Translations under genes and position numbers: made by a program
NCBI GenBank assembly: GCA_036924285.1
Contig: JAYKYS010000023.1
Span: forward strand, 1,984,001-2,048,000
Direction of reading: 5' to 3'
From: Asterella californica
Lineage: Eukaryota; Streptophyta; Marchantiopsida; Marchantiales; Aytoniaceae
DNA length: 64,000 nucleotides
Part shown: piece after piece, positions 44,801 to 57,335 of the stretch
Position numbering within the stretch: position 1 is the first letter of the stretch
Layout: each line of letters opens with the position of its first letter
The notes under the pieces: generated by a model
What the model was told of the DNA's origin: nothing
Seen by the model: only the letters and a program-made list of their open reading frames with translations
The model's database searches: none

Positions 44801-46387
44801 CTATTTTTCTAACAAAAGATTCCTCTTTCCACTCTTCACACACTCTTCGCACAACCAAGCAAATGGATCATCACTATAATTTCTATATCTTACTAAATGC
44901 AACTTGAACAATCGAGCGTAGTCCGCACGAGTTAGATTCTTGTCTAAATGATCTCTGAAACAAAACCAAGCTTCTTCAGTAGATCCGCAAGCTTCCAACA
45001 ATGCTGGATCTTTATCCAATTCAACCTTCAGATCATCAAGAACAACACTTGTAGCTGTAGATAATACAATGCAACCTCCACTTGCAAGGTTGGAGATATC
45101 AGGAACCACACTACCTAAATTTGCTGTGACTTGCGCTCCGATCTTCAGAAGTACCCATATCATGTAAAGCGAAACCATAGATAGTTTCCTCATGGCTTTG
45201 GAGAACTCATCTTCTTTCTCGAAGCGCACTTCTAAACCTTCTTGGTTCTCAACAAAATGTGGTGATCGATGTCTTACCTCACACATCAAGTGGAGACGCA
45301 CTGCTTTGCTAAAGAACATCTTCGCGTTCACTTTCTCCCTCAAAGTCACATCTCCCTCGGTAAAATATGGACGACTAGGAGTTCTGTGCTCATCTTTTGA
45401 CCTCATATAGCCAATGATGTTGTCCACTGTTGAAGTCACATGCGACATTTGTCTCCCCATCTCATCCAAGATTGACTTGAATTTCTTCAAGTCATCTCTT
45501 ACTTGCTGAAAACCTGCATCAATTCTTTGCTCTAAACGTTGCAAGTTCGTCGTCAACCTTTCTTCAGAGTGATGTATTTCATCACGTAAAAACTTGAATT
45601 CTGCAGACAATGGAATATCATGTCTCGTCTTCAAAGACGATGTGGACATCAGTAATCTTGAAGATTCTAGCTTATCGCCGCTTTGTACAGAAGACTCTTC
45701 TGATGAGAGATGATATTGTGCTCCTACAGCTGGACAATGAAGCGCAAGCTCACACTTGACAGATTCATCGTTCAATCGGTTTGAAAACTGCCGTAACTCA
45801 ATAAGACTTTCCTGTAAATCCTCATGGTTTTTAGGAACCAAGACACATGTAAGAACATCATTGACATCCTTTGATGTCAAGAGAGTTGTTGCTCGTTGGA
45901 ACTCTTGAGGCAAGTTGAACTGAGCATCAGCAGATTTTATTTCAGGCCAAGTATGTTGATAGTCAAACAAAGACTCCTCCGCATCCGTTGAAGTTCTCCC
46001 AAGTTGCCTCTCAACATCGATCTGGAAGCGTTTCTTCAGATCTTCTATCAGCACAACTTGATTCTTTGTTCTCAGTTTGCAAGGTGTCAACTGTTTCACA
46101 CACTCTGGTCGAAGAATTGAGACAACAAGTTGCACGCCTGGACAACCTCTTTCAGAAGCACAAAACTGAATCAGATCTTTCACCACATTCTCTTGCACAA
46201 AGTCCACCGCAGAATCTCGAATCTTTTCTTCAGAGAACTTTACCATGATGTCAATATGACTTTGTGCATATTGGTCCGTCTCCAAAACGATGATGCAACC
46301 GTTGCTTAAAATCTTCATGTGATAGTAAGAAAATGTGAAGTTATCATCAACCACTCCTAGATCCTCCATCTGTTTTCGAAGGTGTAT
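44801..46387 (-). CDS. ROCO gene exon 3 (end of COR and C-terminal region)
   Basis: 1587 nt, 528 residues plus TAG. It starts IHLRKQMEDLG, completing COR. A central acidic/Ser-rich stretch precedes a heptad-rich coiled coil (RDEIHHSEERLTTNLQRLEQ). Further on is a mildly hydrophobic helix (MVSLYMIWVLLKIGAQ) and a terminal block ending WLCEECVKSGKRNLLLEK. I do not recognise a catalytic domain in this tail. Confidence 0.85.
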   Translation of the reverse strand: MHLRKQMEDLGVVDDNFTFSYYHMKILSNGCIIVLETDQYAQSHIDIMVKFSEEKIRDSAVDFVQENVVKDLIQFCASERGCPGVQLVVSILRPECVKQLTPCKLRTKNQVVLIEDLKKRFQIDVERQLGRTSTDAEESLFDYQHTWPEIKSADAQFNLPQEFQRATTLLTSKDVNDVLTCVLVPKNHEDLQESLIELRQFSNRLNDESVKCELALHCPAVGAQYHLSSEESSVQSGDKLESSRLLMSTSSLKTRHDIPLSAEFKFLRDEIHHSEERLTTNLQRLEQRIDAGFQQVRDDLKKFKSILDEMGRQMSHVTSTVDNIIGYMRSKDEHRTPSRPYFTEGDVTLREKVNAKMFFSKAVRLHLMCEVRHRSPHFVENQEGLEVRFEKEDEFSKAMRKLSMVSLYMIWVLLKIGAQVTANLGSVVPDISNLASGGCIVLSTATSVVLDDLKVELDKDPALLEACGSTEEAWFCFRDHLDKNLTRADYARLFKLHLVRYRNYSDDPFAWLCEECVKSGKRNLLLEK

Positions 46388-49300
46388 CTTGATATTTAAA
46401 ATACAAAAAGGAAACAAGAAACAATTTCAATAAATTGTTGATCTTTCACCTATCAAGCTGAAACTGACTTTTGAAAATATAAAACACACAAATCAATACA
46501 TTATCAATACATTTTCACAGAATTATGTTGTCAAGGACATCAGAAACGCTAAGATGCAACAAGTTTCATATCTTATCATGGTCAACATGAAAATCTGTAT
46601 ATTTCAAAAAGCAATATGAAGTCATGGTTGAAATCGTAACTTACTTGATATTTGGGATAAAATGCTGCAGTGAGTGAAGTCCTATCTTGATCGCGACACT
46701 CTACCCGGAATCCAAAATACATTGGTCGTGCAGCAGATTCTTCTCTCCAATTCGTTATGTTGATCATTCTTGAAGTCCCCTCCGAAACAACATCCACCTT
46801 CGCACGATTCAAGATGATTGGCATGAAGTATTTGGTCACACCGTCTTGTTGAAGCTTGTGACAAAGATCCAGTTGGATCAAGAGCTCTTTCACCATCTTG
46901 TGATCCATATTGATATGTGGATTCTTCTGTTGTACAATGTTTATCAATGTAGACAAGTCTTGAGAACTGATAAAACCTGATCCATCTATACCTTCACACT
47001 GGAATGAAGATAGACCCAATCTTGATTGTTGTTTCCCACCTGCGATGATGAGTTCTCCCAACAGGTTTTGTGATAACCAGTTAAGTTGAACCACTATCAA
47101 GTTTTCAAGACTCTTTTCTCCAGTAGCTTCCTCATGTGGGAGAATTGCACTTGGCATCATACATATCGCACCTATGTCGTGCATGTATGAAGCAACTCCA
47201 TATAACACACTTCTTCCTGCACCATCTGTATATTTGAACTTATTGAGATCTATATGGTTCGCAGAGCAAAAGTCATAAAACTTGTAGGTCAGCCAGATCG
47301 GTGAAGATTTGACTTCTTTTGGTAGTTTCATCACCTTAGAAGCCAAGTCAGCACAAGCTTTTGGGACTCTAGGGCTCTTGTCTCTCAATAAGTTCTTCAT
47401 AGAATGAAGAACAAGATCAGTGATGGGTTGCACCTCCTTCTCAACAGTGGCATCACAGTGATGTAAGAGATCATCATTGTCTATGGTGACATCAATTTTG
47501 GGACAGAGTTCCAAAACGCCTTGGAATCTTGCCTGCAAAGCTTTGACAGTATCCTCAAATCCAATTGTATCCAACTTGACTTGACTTTTATGACAATCTT
47601 TGTGAGTGATGACGACCAATACTTGTGGAAGAATGCGTCCTGTGATAATGTTGGATGCAATAAAACGAAGCCAAGACATCAATTCATCACGGAAGGAGTC
47701 ATCTACCTTATGCTTCAACACTCCTTTCTCTCCATGGCCTTGAAATGGATTGAACGTGAAGATGAAGATGCACGCTTGACTCATCCTGGGAAAGAGAATA
47801 TTCTGAAGAGCTCGAAAGACTTCTTGGCCAGCCAAATCCCAAATTGAAATGGTAGCAAATTCTTCTTCACATAACAACTCCACTTCGATCCCCTTGGTCC
47901 TCCTCATACGAGATATGAACTTATGTCCTTTTCTCCGAATGATAGACTCTGAGTTACTTTTCCTGGACATGGTGCTCATCATTGTCCTTTTCAGAGTTGT
48001 CTTTCCTGCAACGAGAATAGAAAATTGATAAGTAATAATTTAGTTATCAAAGTTTCCATATTTTAATTAAACATCAAACTGGATCACGGTTTGTTTGTAA
48101 GCTTCATAAATTAAGGAAAATAATTGATCTTCCACTAAAACCTTTAATTGGTAAGTTATCAAATCTAAATGTTGCTTGAGTTCTAAACGTTCCGATAGTA
48201 CAAAAAAGAACGTGCTTAACACTTCCACCGGATAAACAAGCTTGGCATGCAGACTTAAGACATGTAGACTTATCCAGTTTTACAATATACTTCAATACTC
48301 TATTAGCACAATATGGGTATCAATCCTACGGAAACAGTTTATTGGAACTAGAAATAGGAGTTTTGCTAAGTCAAAATACATTACATTGAGTATCTTTTGT
48401 ACAATACTGTAATGTATTTTTGCTATTTCCTAGAGAACGTCTAATACATCTAGTAGGGACAAGCTTAAACTTTGCATATACAATAATCATCATTTTTCAT
48501 TCCAGATTTGTCACAATACTGTGGTTATTATATATCAGATACATTCATTCTCTCTTGTTAAGCCTTATAACAAGTAATGGTGAGCTCATAGAGACTACAT
48601 ATGAACATGAGAAGAAAGATATGTAAATATATTTTACAGATTTTTCGGGATTATAATGTCTATGAACTGATGAAAAACTTGATGAAAAAATCTTAACACC
48701 CAAACTCACCCGAAAGAAAAGGAATAAATACGGTTAGGGTTTAAAAGTGCACGGACATCCGATTGACCAATTTGAACCATGGTGGGAAATTAAAAGGATG
48801 CTTATATTATGGCGAGAGATTGCTAGCGCTCATGAACGGTCTTCCAAACAGTTATCTCTCGAAGTACCCTTGCCTTGCTATTTATGACGCAAATTTCAAG
48901 AGAGCGAGGGCATTGCATTAGAAGGTGATGTCTGAAAAGTGCGACCGTAGAAGGTGATTTTCAGATATATATATATCAGGAAAGATATTGAAAAGAAAAA
49001 TATGACTGTGAAAGTTGACTAGGTTAGAAATTCTATAACAAAACTTTCTCTATACAAAACATTATATTTCGTAGGAGTCAAACTCACGATGACGGATAGC
49101 ATACTATAGTCCCCTTCTCTCTCTTTTATGGACCCCATATCATCATTCATTGCTTCTCATTGTTACTAGTGTAGAAGTGAGAACGTGTGATGGAACAAAC
49201 AAATATACAAAGAAGAGTTAACAAAACATATCTAGACTTTAAGAACTAGAAAATGAGGAACATAAAAAAGTTTTCAATTGTACGAAATTAACTATACCTC

Positions 49301-51151
49301 TAACTCGCGCATTCATCTGATTCGATTTGTTGATTTGTGCTATTTTTACTCTTAAACCTTTTTTGAGTTCTTGTACCTTCCAACTCTCTTAAGTATATTC
49401 TAAGAAAAATGAATAGCAACTTGAATGACATGCACGCTCACAAGTTGAGAGTGATGAAGTTTACCTGCAAATGGTTCTCCGCACAAGAACACCCGACCTG
49501 TTTTCGCTCCGTCGAATGTCAATTTTGCATCTGCAAGAACCGAAAAGTAGCCCGCATGTTTCTTGTTTCTTCTCAGCGCTTCCTCGATGAGGACATTCTT
49601 TCCATCTCTCTCCCATCTTGTGTACTCTACATTTATCCTCTCTAAAATGAAGTTCACTTGAAGTAGATCCATCATATCTCTAAAGTTATCATCATCCAGA
49701 TCATCCGAATGGTGGAAGTTCAAATATCTAATGGATGTGTTTCTACGCAGATGAGAGAAAAGGTTCCTCCATCCGTCCTTGGAACTGCTTCTACCATCAC
49801 TTATCTTCAACTTCTCCACTGAGGAGTTGGAAGCCAACTTGTCTACAAAGGATGTAAAGTTCTGGGTGCCTACATCAGCATCGGAGATGGTTAACTCTTT
49901 TAACCAGGTAGAAGTTCCCGTAAAACTAACAGCTCTTTCTAAGAAGACAAGCTTCTGAGAAACGTCTGAATGTCGAGATGAGCTAAAAGAAAGGTCAAGA
50001 TGTACACGTAACGAAGAGGTTCTTTGACTAGCGTTCCACATTTCTGTAAGATCATATTCCACAGCTTCCATCTCCTGTTTTGACTCGTCTCTGATGGAGA
50101 GATAAATACAGAATTGAAGTAATGTGGGTGGATGGAGAAGACTTCTTCCTATGTTTTTCCAGTCATCTAGGCTAAAGTGAATCAAAAGCTCATTCAAGTT
50201 TTCATTAGCGGACGTACTAATGAAAATAGAGGTGATGTTGCCACTTATAAGACTAGGCAATGCTTGTGCTGCTACTCCTCCCAAACTCCCCAGGAGCTCT
50301 AGACGTTCTAGAACATGATATGAGCATGTTGCACCATATACCTCCACAAGAACATGCATCAGTTCCTTGTCTACCATAAGGTTCTTCAAACGAGCAGAAC
50401 CCTTTAGTGCACATGACAGAGCTTTTTTAGCATCTGTGTTTAATAGAAGTACATACCCCAAGGTAAGTTCCTCAAGGTAGGGTGCACAAGATATGATCTC
50501 TGCCACAGACAGCATAACGCTTCCTTCAGCATCGCTTCCATAGAAGCTCAGATACTTCAACTCATGATGCTGCTTTGGTCAGAGAGCGAAGGCGACTTCC
50601 GCTACCAACTTTGCTCTTAATCCCACTTTGACTCCTGTGTCAAGAATTAACTCTCGCAGATTAAGAGACCGGCTGATAAGTTTCTGGAACTGAGGGCCAA
50701 TCAGCGCATCTTCCTCTGCAGACTCGAGCGAGCTTATCCGAATTTCTTCCAACTGAGCGGTAACTTGGAAGTGTATCAGAAGAGTTTCCCATTCCTTCAC
50801 CGAAAAATGCCAACTTGCCACGTAGTCACTATAGAAACTCTTCAGAGAGTTGCAGGTACCCAGTGCTTCTAACACCATTAGTCGCACCTCCGTGCGCCTA
50901 CGACATTCTCGCCCTTCCGGTCTGAAGAAATCACCATACTCTTCGTACTCTAACCCTGGCAAAGACTCCACGGGTTTCTCACCGGGACTCAAACTCCCCG
51001 CCAGACGACGCAACAAATCTTGGAGCGCTTGAGGGAGCGGAAGCTGTGAGTCGGCTGCCTCTGTTTCTGTCTCTTGACTAACCTTCTCACGAAGGCTCTC
51101 CGCAGCTCCACTTTCCACCTGAAGCACCTCCACTCCATCTCTGTGCTCCAT
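44801..51151 (-). CDS. LRR-Roc-COR (ROCO family) protein gene, TORNADO1-like, with in-frame TGA
   Basis: Three exons on the minus strand: 51151-49465, 48005-46645 and 46387-44801. They sum to 4635 nt, 1545 codons, with GT-AG introns and phases that close exactly. Order: N-terminal charged region; ribonuclease-inhibitor-like leucine-rich repeats (about 90-520); Roc GTPase with P-loop GEPFAGKT (558-565, formed across intron 1), switch II DLAGQE (619-624) and THKD (696-699); COR (about 760-1010); then a C-terminal region with a coiled coil (about 1278-1340) and a Cys-containing WLCEEC near the end. No kinase domain. ROCO proteins are GTPases of signalling scaffolds. Codon 191 (50579-50581) is TGA although the frame and LRR text continue, so the gene is either a recent pseudogene or carries a sequence error. 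Confidence 0.85.
46388..46644 (-). other. ROCO intron 2 (257 bp)
   Basis: Donor GTAAGT at 46644; acceptor AAATATCAAG ending at 46388. Phase 0: joins PKYQ to IHLRKQM. Confidence 0.85.
46645..48005 (-). CDS. ROCO gene exon 2 (Roc and COR domains)
   Basis: 1361 nt. It begins GAAAGACAACT, completing GKT of the P-loop. It carries IWDLAGQEVFRALQ (G3) and VVITHKDCH (G4), then a COR-type segment (FYDFCSANHI, GVASYMHDIGAICMMP, VVQLNWLSQNLLGELI, YFMPIILNRAKV). It ends PKYQ at the donor GTAAGT (46644). Confidence 0.88.
48006..49464 (-). other. ROCO intron 1 (1459 bp)
   Basis: Donor GTAAAC at 49464, acceptor TTGCAG ending at 48006. It splits the P-loop Gly codon, so unspliced RNA cannot make a GTP-binding domain. 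It is AT-rich with no embedded gene seen. Confidence 0.85.
49465..51151 (-). CDS. ROCO gene exon 1 (N-terminus, LRRs, first half of P-loop)
   Basis: 1687 nt. ATG at 51151 is the first Met of the open frame. Repeats such as LEELTLGYV, LKELTISDADVG, VEKLKISDGR, IRYLNFHHSDDLDD and LERINVEYT follow the ribonuclease-inhibitor LRR pattern. The TGA at 50581-50579 falls between EVAFAL and PKQHHELKYLSF, with no splice site nearby to remove it. The exon ends GCAG before GTAAAC (49464), inside the P-loop codon for Gly563. Confidence 0.85.
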
Positions 51152-54100
51152 ACTCCGACTCCAAGCTTCTAGATCTGCCGCTTGGGAGCTATTTTCATGA
51201 GCACGATGACGATGACAACCGAATCAGAATTCAAGTATGAACTGCACATATTCATAGATTTAATTAGAGAGGGTCCTTATGATCATAAGCGACGATTCAT
51301 GATGTTCCTCCAGTTGACGTCAAGAAACCGAGATAATATATATCGTAAACTTACTCTTGTCTGGTGAGCTTGAAGAGAAGAAGTTTCTAGCTCCTGGATC
51401 GACGATGAGCTTCAGAGGATTACAGTCGCAAGAAAGTTGTTGAGGTTGACGTTGAGATGGTCAAACTAAAACTTCAGAACTTCGCACGCGCTCTTTCCAC
51501 CTTGGCACACCCGCATGAGAGCTGGAACTGTAATGATCATGAAACGAATATACACACATCAGTTTGATACACTCACCAATAGAAAGAGTATAGTTCTAAG
51601 TGATCGCAAGAAAGAATTTGGTATTCACGGCAATTATAGAGCACTCAGAATACTCAGCTCCGGGTTCTTTTACACCACAACTCTGGAATCCATGTATAAA
51701 AACTTGCTGTCAACAAACTGGTTTCACTTGGGAGGAGGAACTGCTGAACTATATACAAAAGAGAAGGGATCCGAAATTAGATTCTAAAGTACTAATATTT
51801 GAGTATATCATTGTTGTTTGAATGTTATGGATACAACAGTCGTGGACTGAAAGCTTACAGCTGACACGATCGAAACTGAGGTGGTAGAGTGATCATGAAG
51901 GTGCACATCCGTAATCGAAGTTACTTCAGGAACAGCAGTGACGCGGGTCTCCCGCGAAGAGAGGATGGGCTGCGCCGGACTAGAAGGAAGTGCAATACCA
52001 AGGCGACACTAGCGAGTCCGAAGTAGCAAGCTACCCATTGGACACCCGTGAGAGAAATTAGATTAATATCATGAGGGTCGACGACCCTCGTATATTAAAC
52101 TGACAAGAAAACTTAGACAAAAGACCGAGGAAGGTAGGCATATGTCCAGGTAGAGAGTACCTTATATTCCTCGGTGAACCTCATCTCAGCCCAAGGCTTA
52201 TAGTTTGATCGACAAGTGCGTGGTAAGCGGTTCGACCGCGTTGGCAACTCACTGAGTCTTGTGAAAGTAAGATGGGAAGATAACGTGTAGCGCGTGGGGG
52301 TGCTTTTGATTCTGTCAAGCTCCAAGAAAGAGAAGGCAAATAGTATGATTCAGTTCTTCAGTTGAAGCAAGCTGGTTTGTAAAGCAGAATGTTCTACTGA
52401 GAATCCCCATGTAGTCCATCACCCTTGAAACCACAGCTAGACGGAGGCCGACACAGTGATAGACAGAAAAGGAGAGAGAAAGATCCTGCTCCGAATTGAC
52501 AAGTGACTGAATATTTCATCGATACTATGGATTTCTAGTTTCTGAATCTATCGGAAATCGAGGAAATCCTCATGTTATTGTCATTGTTGATCTCATGTCT
52601 ACAGCCTAGAGCTAGCAGGATTTCCAGTTTCCGCGCCCTCGTCAGTCCGTTCTGTGTTTCTTGGTTCGTCAATGCACATCTCGTCCACCTATCGCAGAGA
52701 ACTTCTAGCTCCTCATTCTAGTCAGGCTGGACTTGAATCTCTTCCTCGTCCGTGTTATGAAGAGCTTGGTGAATGCTATTACCGTTCATTGAGCAGCTGA
52801 ACCTCCCGCTAGAAAAAGCTTGTCCGTTTCTTGCTTTTTCAGGCGGTGGGAATGGACCCGCAGGTACAAATGAAGATGCAGACCAAGATAAGCAAAGTTC
52901 ATTTCTCCTAGCACATGTCTTCTTCGTGACCATCTACTTCACGGTAGATGGTCACAGAAGCTGCACAATACTAGTAAGACTTAGTAAGTACCTCAACTCC
53001 TGGCTCAGTTAAACGAGGCGATGTATGTTCTCTCCCAGTCTGAGTCGATGTAAAACAGCAATGAAGCGCGCGCAAAGTAGTCAACCCGAGCAGTTAGATG
53101 GCAATGCACCTCACAGCGTCTGCAACATGTACATTGCGGGTGCTTCTACATCGACATCCGATCGATAAAAAAACGGGTTCATCGGTTGCAAGACTCCCTG
53201 AGTCTCATACAGTCGCAGCTTCGAAGATTTCTTGAGGTGTGAAGTAAGAGGAAGTTACAGCATTGGCCGGAAGTCAAAGCACGACCTACAGTAGTAATCG
53301 GTGCATATGGACGGAAGCGAAGGTAAGTGAGTTTTCTGGTAAGGACCGCCGGCCTTTCCTGCAGGTGATGATAAGCTGGAATCTGTCTACATCTTCGTAC
53401 CCACTTCACACCTCACTATAACATGCTTCTACTGCAGCAATGCATTGTCTAGCGTAGCTGGCTATGTGGACTAGATTGTCAGAAAATCGTAGAATTAAAC
53501 TCCACGTTGTGCGGGGAGCAACTTCGAACCTTCCTCTGGGCCACAAAGTCGCAGCGTGTGGATCATAGCTTTTATCTTATCGTTCGGGTTTCTTCCCGAG
53601 CACGATAAAGTAAATATGAATGACCTCACCAGCCGCTGGTCAGCTGTTCCATTCAACAAACAGCAAACGATATCAAGGCTCGTGTTCACTCCTTGGTCCG
53701 CGTCTACGGATCTTAAAAGGTGCTTTAGTAATCATGTGGACTTGGTCAGACCTGTCTAATAGTTTACTTGAGATCTACTACACGATACTCGGTGACAGCG
53801 CTTTAGTGGAGAGGATAAATTCATTTCATACTTTTCGTGATCTGCATGTCCACAACGTTCCGCTCCGAAAAGTACTTGTTGACTGTCCCCCGAATGAACA
53901 TTCATGAGGAGTAATTGCTGGACGATATTCCGAATGATCTGGTTTGAGTGTGGGTCCTTTGGGCTCTATTTGCTATTCACTCATGTTAATATATATTATA
54001 GTTTTATTGTTTATTTATTTGGTATTCACTAATGCAGGTCCCAACACCGCCTTTGGAATAGTTGCTTGGAGTACAGTAACGTCACACATTTTCTATTACT

Positions 54101-56560
54101 AGATCGGCTCGAACTGAGTATTTTGAAGCTCGTAAACCATACGCATTATACCTTAGTATACACCCAGACAATGTAACGAGGTTACTTTCTTTACTCTCAG
54201 TTATACTTGGGCGATGAATATCTTCCCTCACGGCCTTGTACATCTGACTGGTGAGCGTTTCTGTTAGAGGAAAAGAACGTAAGTATCATGTTGCAATTTT
54301 GTACTACATTGTAGTGAAAAGTTGAATCTCTCTAATTATTATAAATGATAACATTGCTAGAAACTTCGAGCAGAGCCTGACATAACCCATAAGCGATCTG
54401 TCTGTTATACTTCCTGCATGTTCGCGTACTGCAGAAAGTATAAGTGCAAGAGCTTGCTACCAAGAATATTCATCTACATCTATCAAGAATATCACATCTT
54501 CATCTAATTTATTCTCTAACCTTTCTGGCCAAAAAAATTAAAAAATAAGTTAATGGAAATCTCTCCGGCACTCTAAGTGCACATGGGTGAGGTGTGAACA
54601 GCACAAGGTCGTCTAACACAGGGTCGGAAGGTCTGTGATGACCAAAAACCTCAGAAAATACTATCAAATTTTGGTAGATGGACTTGGTAGATGGATATAA
54701 GATCTGAGGATAAGATATAATGATAGATGATAAACTAGAGGATATGAATCAGCTTCTCGAGTGCACATAGAACTCCAAAGACATGGATAAGCTTAAAACT
54801 CCAACCTTTTTTCTGTAAGATAACATTTGCATACTTCGGTCGATTAGAGTCTTCTTTTCTTAATTAGAATGTCCATATGTAGTTTCTGATGAGGATGTTA
54901 CCTTAAGGTGATCTTTGTGCATTCAAAGTAAGATTCTGGAATACCACTATACTAGTCTGTATTGAAAAGCTTGGACTGACGTAATAGCCTAATGGACAGC
55001 ATTTGCTAGGGAGTTCTTTTATGCGGAGTTGGTCGACCCAATGTCATCCCGGAGAAGTAGTCTCTAGTGTAATCTAACTTTTGTCTGATGGGGCTTGGGT
55101 TAGTTCACTATATTAGGGTTTCAAAGCAAAAGAGATTACTGTCAGTCCATCTTACATACTTTCATTCGGATCATACGTGTTTGCTGATGTGGATGGCACA
55201 AGAGTCAATTCCATACAAATCCTTCTTGGACTGATAAAACAAAATGACAGAAAACATCAGTCAAACGATGACGTGAAATATGGAACCAACTATAAAAAGA
55301 AAAAGAGATCATTCATAGATAAATAATTGAAATATGCAATTGACGACATATGATTTCATTTTATTAATGCTTCAGTTCGTTCGATGTATAGTTTTCTCGT
55401 CTCTATTCTAATGCTAATATCTAGTGCAAACTTCGTTCCAGCTAAACGACAAGATAACTGTAAGATAAAAGGCATTACTTACACACCTACATATTTAGTA
55501 TAGCAGGAGCGCCTGCCAAGAGTGGACTATGGACGGTAAGGGTTTTTCTCGAGGAGAGAGCAGAGGGAGTCTCAAACAGTCCATAACTCATCTATGCTCT
55601 TTCGATCCCTGTATTTTGATATTATTTTTTTACAGCATGAATTATTTTATAACAGAACCAATCATACATTATTTTTGCTTGGTCTGGTGAGAAATGAATA
55701 ATAAATACACTTGTCTAATTTTTTCAAAAACTAAATCTAGTTTTAATTTTTCTTCAATGTACATGTGATTTAGTTTCAACGTGCATGCATGTGATCTAAT
55801 TCCTAGGAAATTCTTTACCAGTGAATCTTATAATAGAGATGAGGGATTAGAGATCATGTCCTCTTACGTCTAAACTGAAATTCTTGTCAATGTTCCAGTT
55901 GGTGTGTATAAATAAACTCTGAAAACTGGTTATTTATCAAGTTATAGCTCCACGTGATGTTTTGTCTTATACTCTGCAGCGTATAACATGGGTTACGATT
56001 GACGTCTTTGTTTCTATACTTGACTGGTTTTTTTTTTCATTATAATATAACATAATTAAGTTAGAAAATAATAGATGGCTGGGTCGTTTTTTATCTCAAC
56101 CAAAAGAGAAGACCTCACCAGTCACAACAATATATCTTAACCACAAATTATGCTTGTCCTCTTCCAACAGAAATTCCCCAAAGGTAGTTGGAGATGCTTA
56201 TTCATGATTAGGCAGATGCTCCTCCAACATAAAATATAATTAGAAAAAACTTTTTTTCTTGATGGTTATTTCTCATAACCAGACCCGTGAAGCATAAAGA
56301 CACACTCATGAGGAATAAGCAAACCCAAGGCACGTAAGCACATCTGAGTATTATGGTTTTTAAAGATCCAAAAATACACGAGGAGAATGAGATGTTTTTC
56401 TCCAGAATGCTTTACGGAAGTATATAGATTAAATATTTTACACATCCTCCTCGGTATAGGTGAAACACGTGCCAAGGTCTGTCAGAATTGACACTTATGG
56501 AGTTAAGCAACATTCACTATCAACCGCGACAGTTTCAAGATAGAGATCACCGAGGTTGAT
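51152..56560. other. Unassigned intergenic region upstream of ROCO
   Basis: About 5.4 kb without a recognised gene. The part next to 51151 should hold the ROCO promoter, but I see no decisive TATA element. Short frames (for example 53556-53907) show no motifs. The part beyond 54000 is AT-rich. A strong short hairpin lies at 52926-52955. Confidence 0.45.
52926..52955. other. 12 bp perfect hairpin
   Basis: GTGACCATCTAC (52926-52937) pairs perfectly with GTAGATGGTCAC (52944-52955) across a six-base loop. CTTC and GAAG extend it by four pairs after a one-base bulge. Could be a transposon relic or small-RNA hairpin. Confidence 0.6.
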
Positions 56561-56563
56561 CAG

Positions 56564-56800
56564 ATGAAACACCGATGTTACAATTGTGGACGATTTGATC
56601 ACATAACTGCAAATTGTCGAATTCGCTTTCTAAGAGATCTGAAACCTTCATATCTTCAACCTCTGAATCATCTGAACAAGGGAAAAGAAAACAAAGAAGT
56701 AGAGACAACACCGAGAACCAAGAACACCAATAAATGCACCTCGTGGTCTTTTTGTTTTCAACGAGAGAGAAAAAAGACGAGAGAAGGAGAAGGAGACTGA
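56564..56800 (+). pseudogene. Gag fragment with one CCHC zinc knuckle
   Basis: A 78-residue frame starting MKHRCYNCGRFDHITANC, a perfect C-x2-C-x4-H-x4-C knuckle at residues 5-18, then a charged tail. It directly abuts the truncated minus-strand copy of element E. It comes from a retrotransposon gag different from the CIWCDS type of A-C; the lineage cannot be told from so short a piece. Confidence 0.55.
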
Positions 56801-56831
56801 TAAAAATAATGCATAGCTGATGATGACTTCT

Positions 56832-57335
56832 TACCCAAAGCGCTTCCAACAACTCCACATCCTGGTCTTCGGGGTATCTGACCTTCTGAGTCTTTCCCTT
56901 GGGGAAAGGTGAAGGTACAGCTTCCCCAGAAGACACTTTTTCGGCTATTGGTAGGCTTCCACTTTCCATTCATTCCTCCCTTGTGGGTCTTCCAAGAAGA
57001 GATATGTAGTACTCTCATGTAGGTGCCATTTCCTTGAAATGATGGTGAGAAGCTTCTCCTTCTCTAGCTCATACCCGCAGTTCTCTGATTTAGATCCATG
57101 GAAAGCTCTACGTCACCATTCCACCATCCACAAGGATTGGTCTTCCTCGGGCGACTCCTGCCTTGGTAGATACACTATTTTGAAGAGGCAGTGTTGCCAA
57201 GACCTCTTCCAGAAGATCTTGGTCTGTGAGATTCCAGTCCCATGGGAAGAAGTTGAGGCCCAACTCCTTGATGAAAGGTTTGGCCTCGATCAACTCCTCT
57301 TGTGATAACACCAACCCTCAAAGATGCATCAACAT
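56832..57335 (-). pseudogene. Element E, minus copy (E''): ORF segment 1, broken
   Basis: From 57335 down it reads MLMHL, stop, GLVLSQEELIEAKPFIKELG, then NFFPWDWNLTDQDLLEE and KAGVARGRP, matching E at 32547-32740. After frameshifts it continues with WKPTNSRKS, FPKGKTQKVRY and EDQDVELLEALW. The match ends at about 56832, against a zinc-knuckle scrap. It is more diverged than the plus copy at 60711. Confidence 0.75.

Noticed and set aside
50560..50600. A short intron removing the TGA in the ROCO gene
   Set aside because: The frame and LRR text continue directly on both sides, and no GT-AG pair of plausible size spans the site without losing conserved residues.
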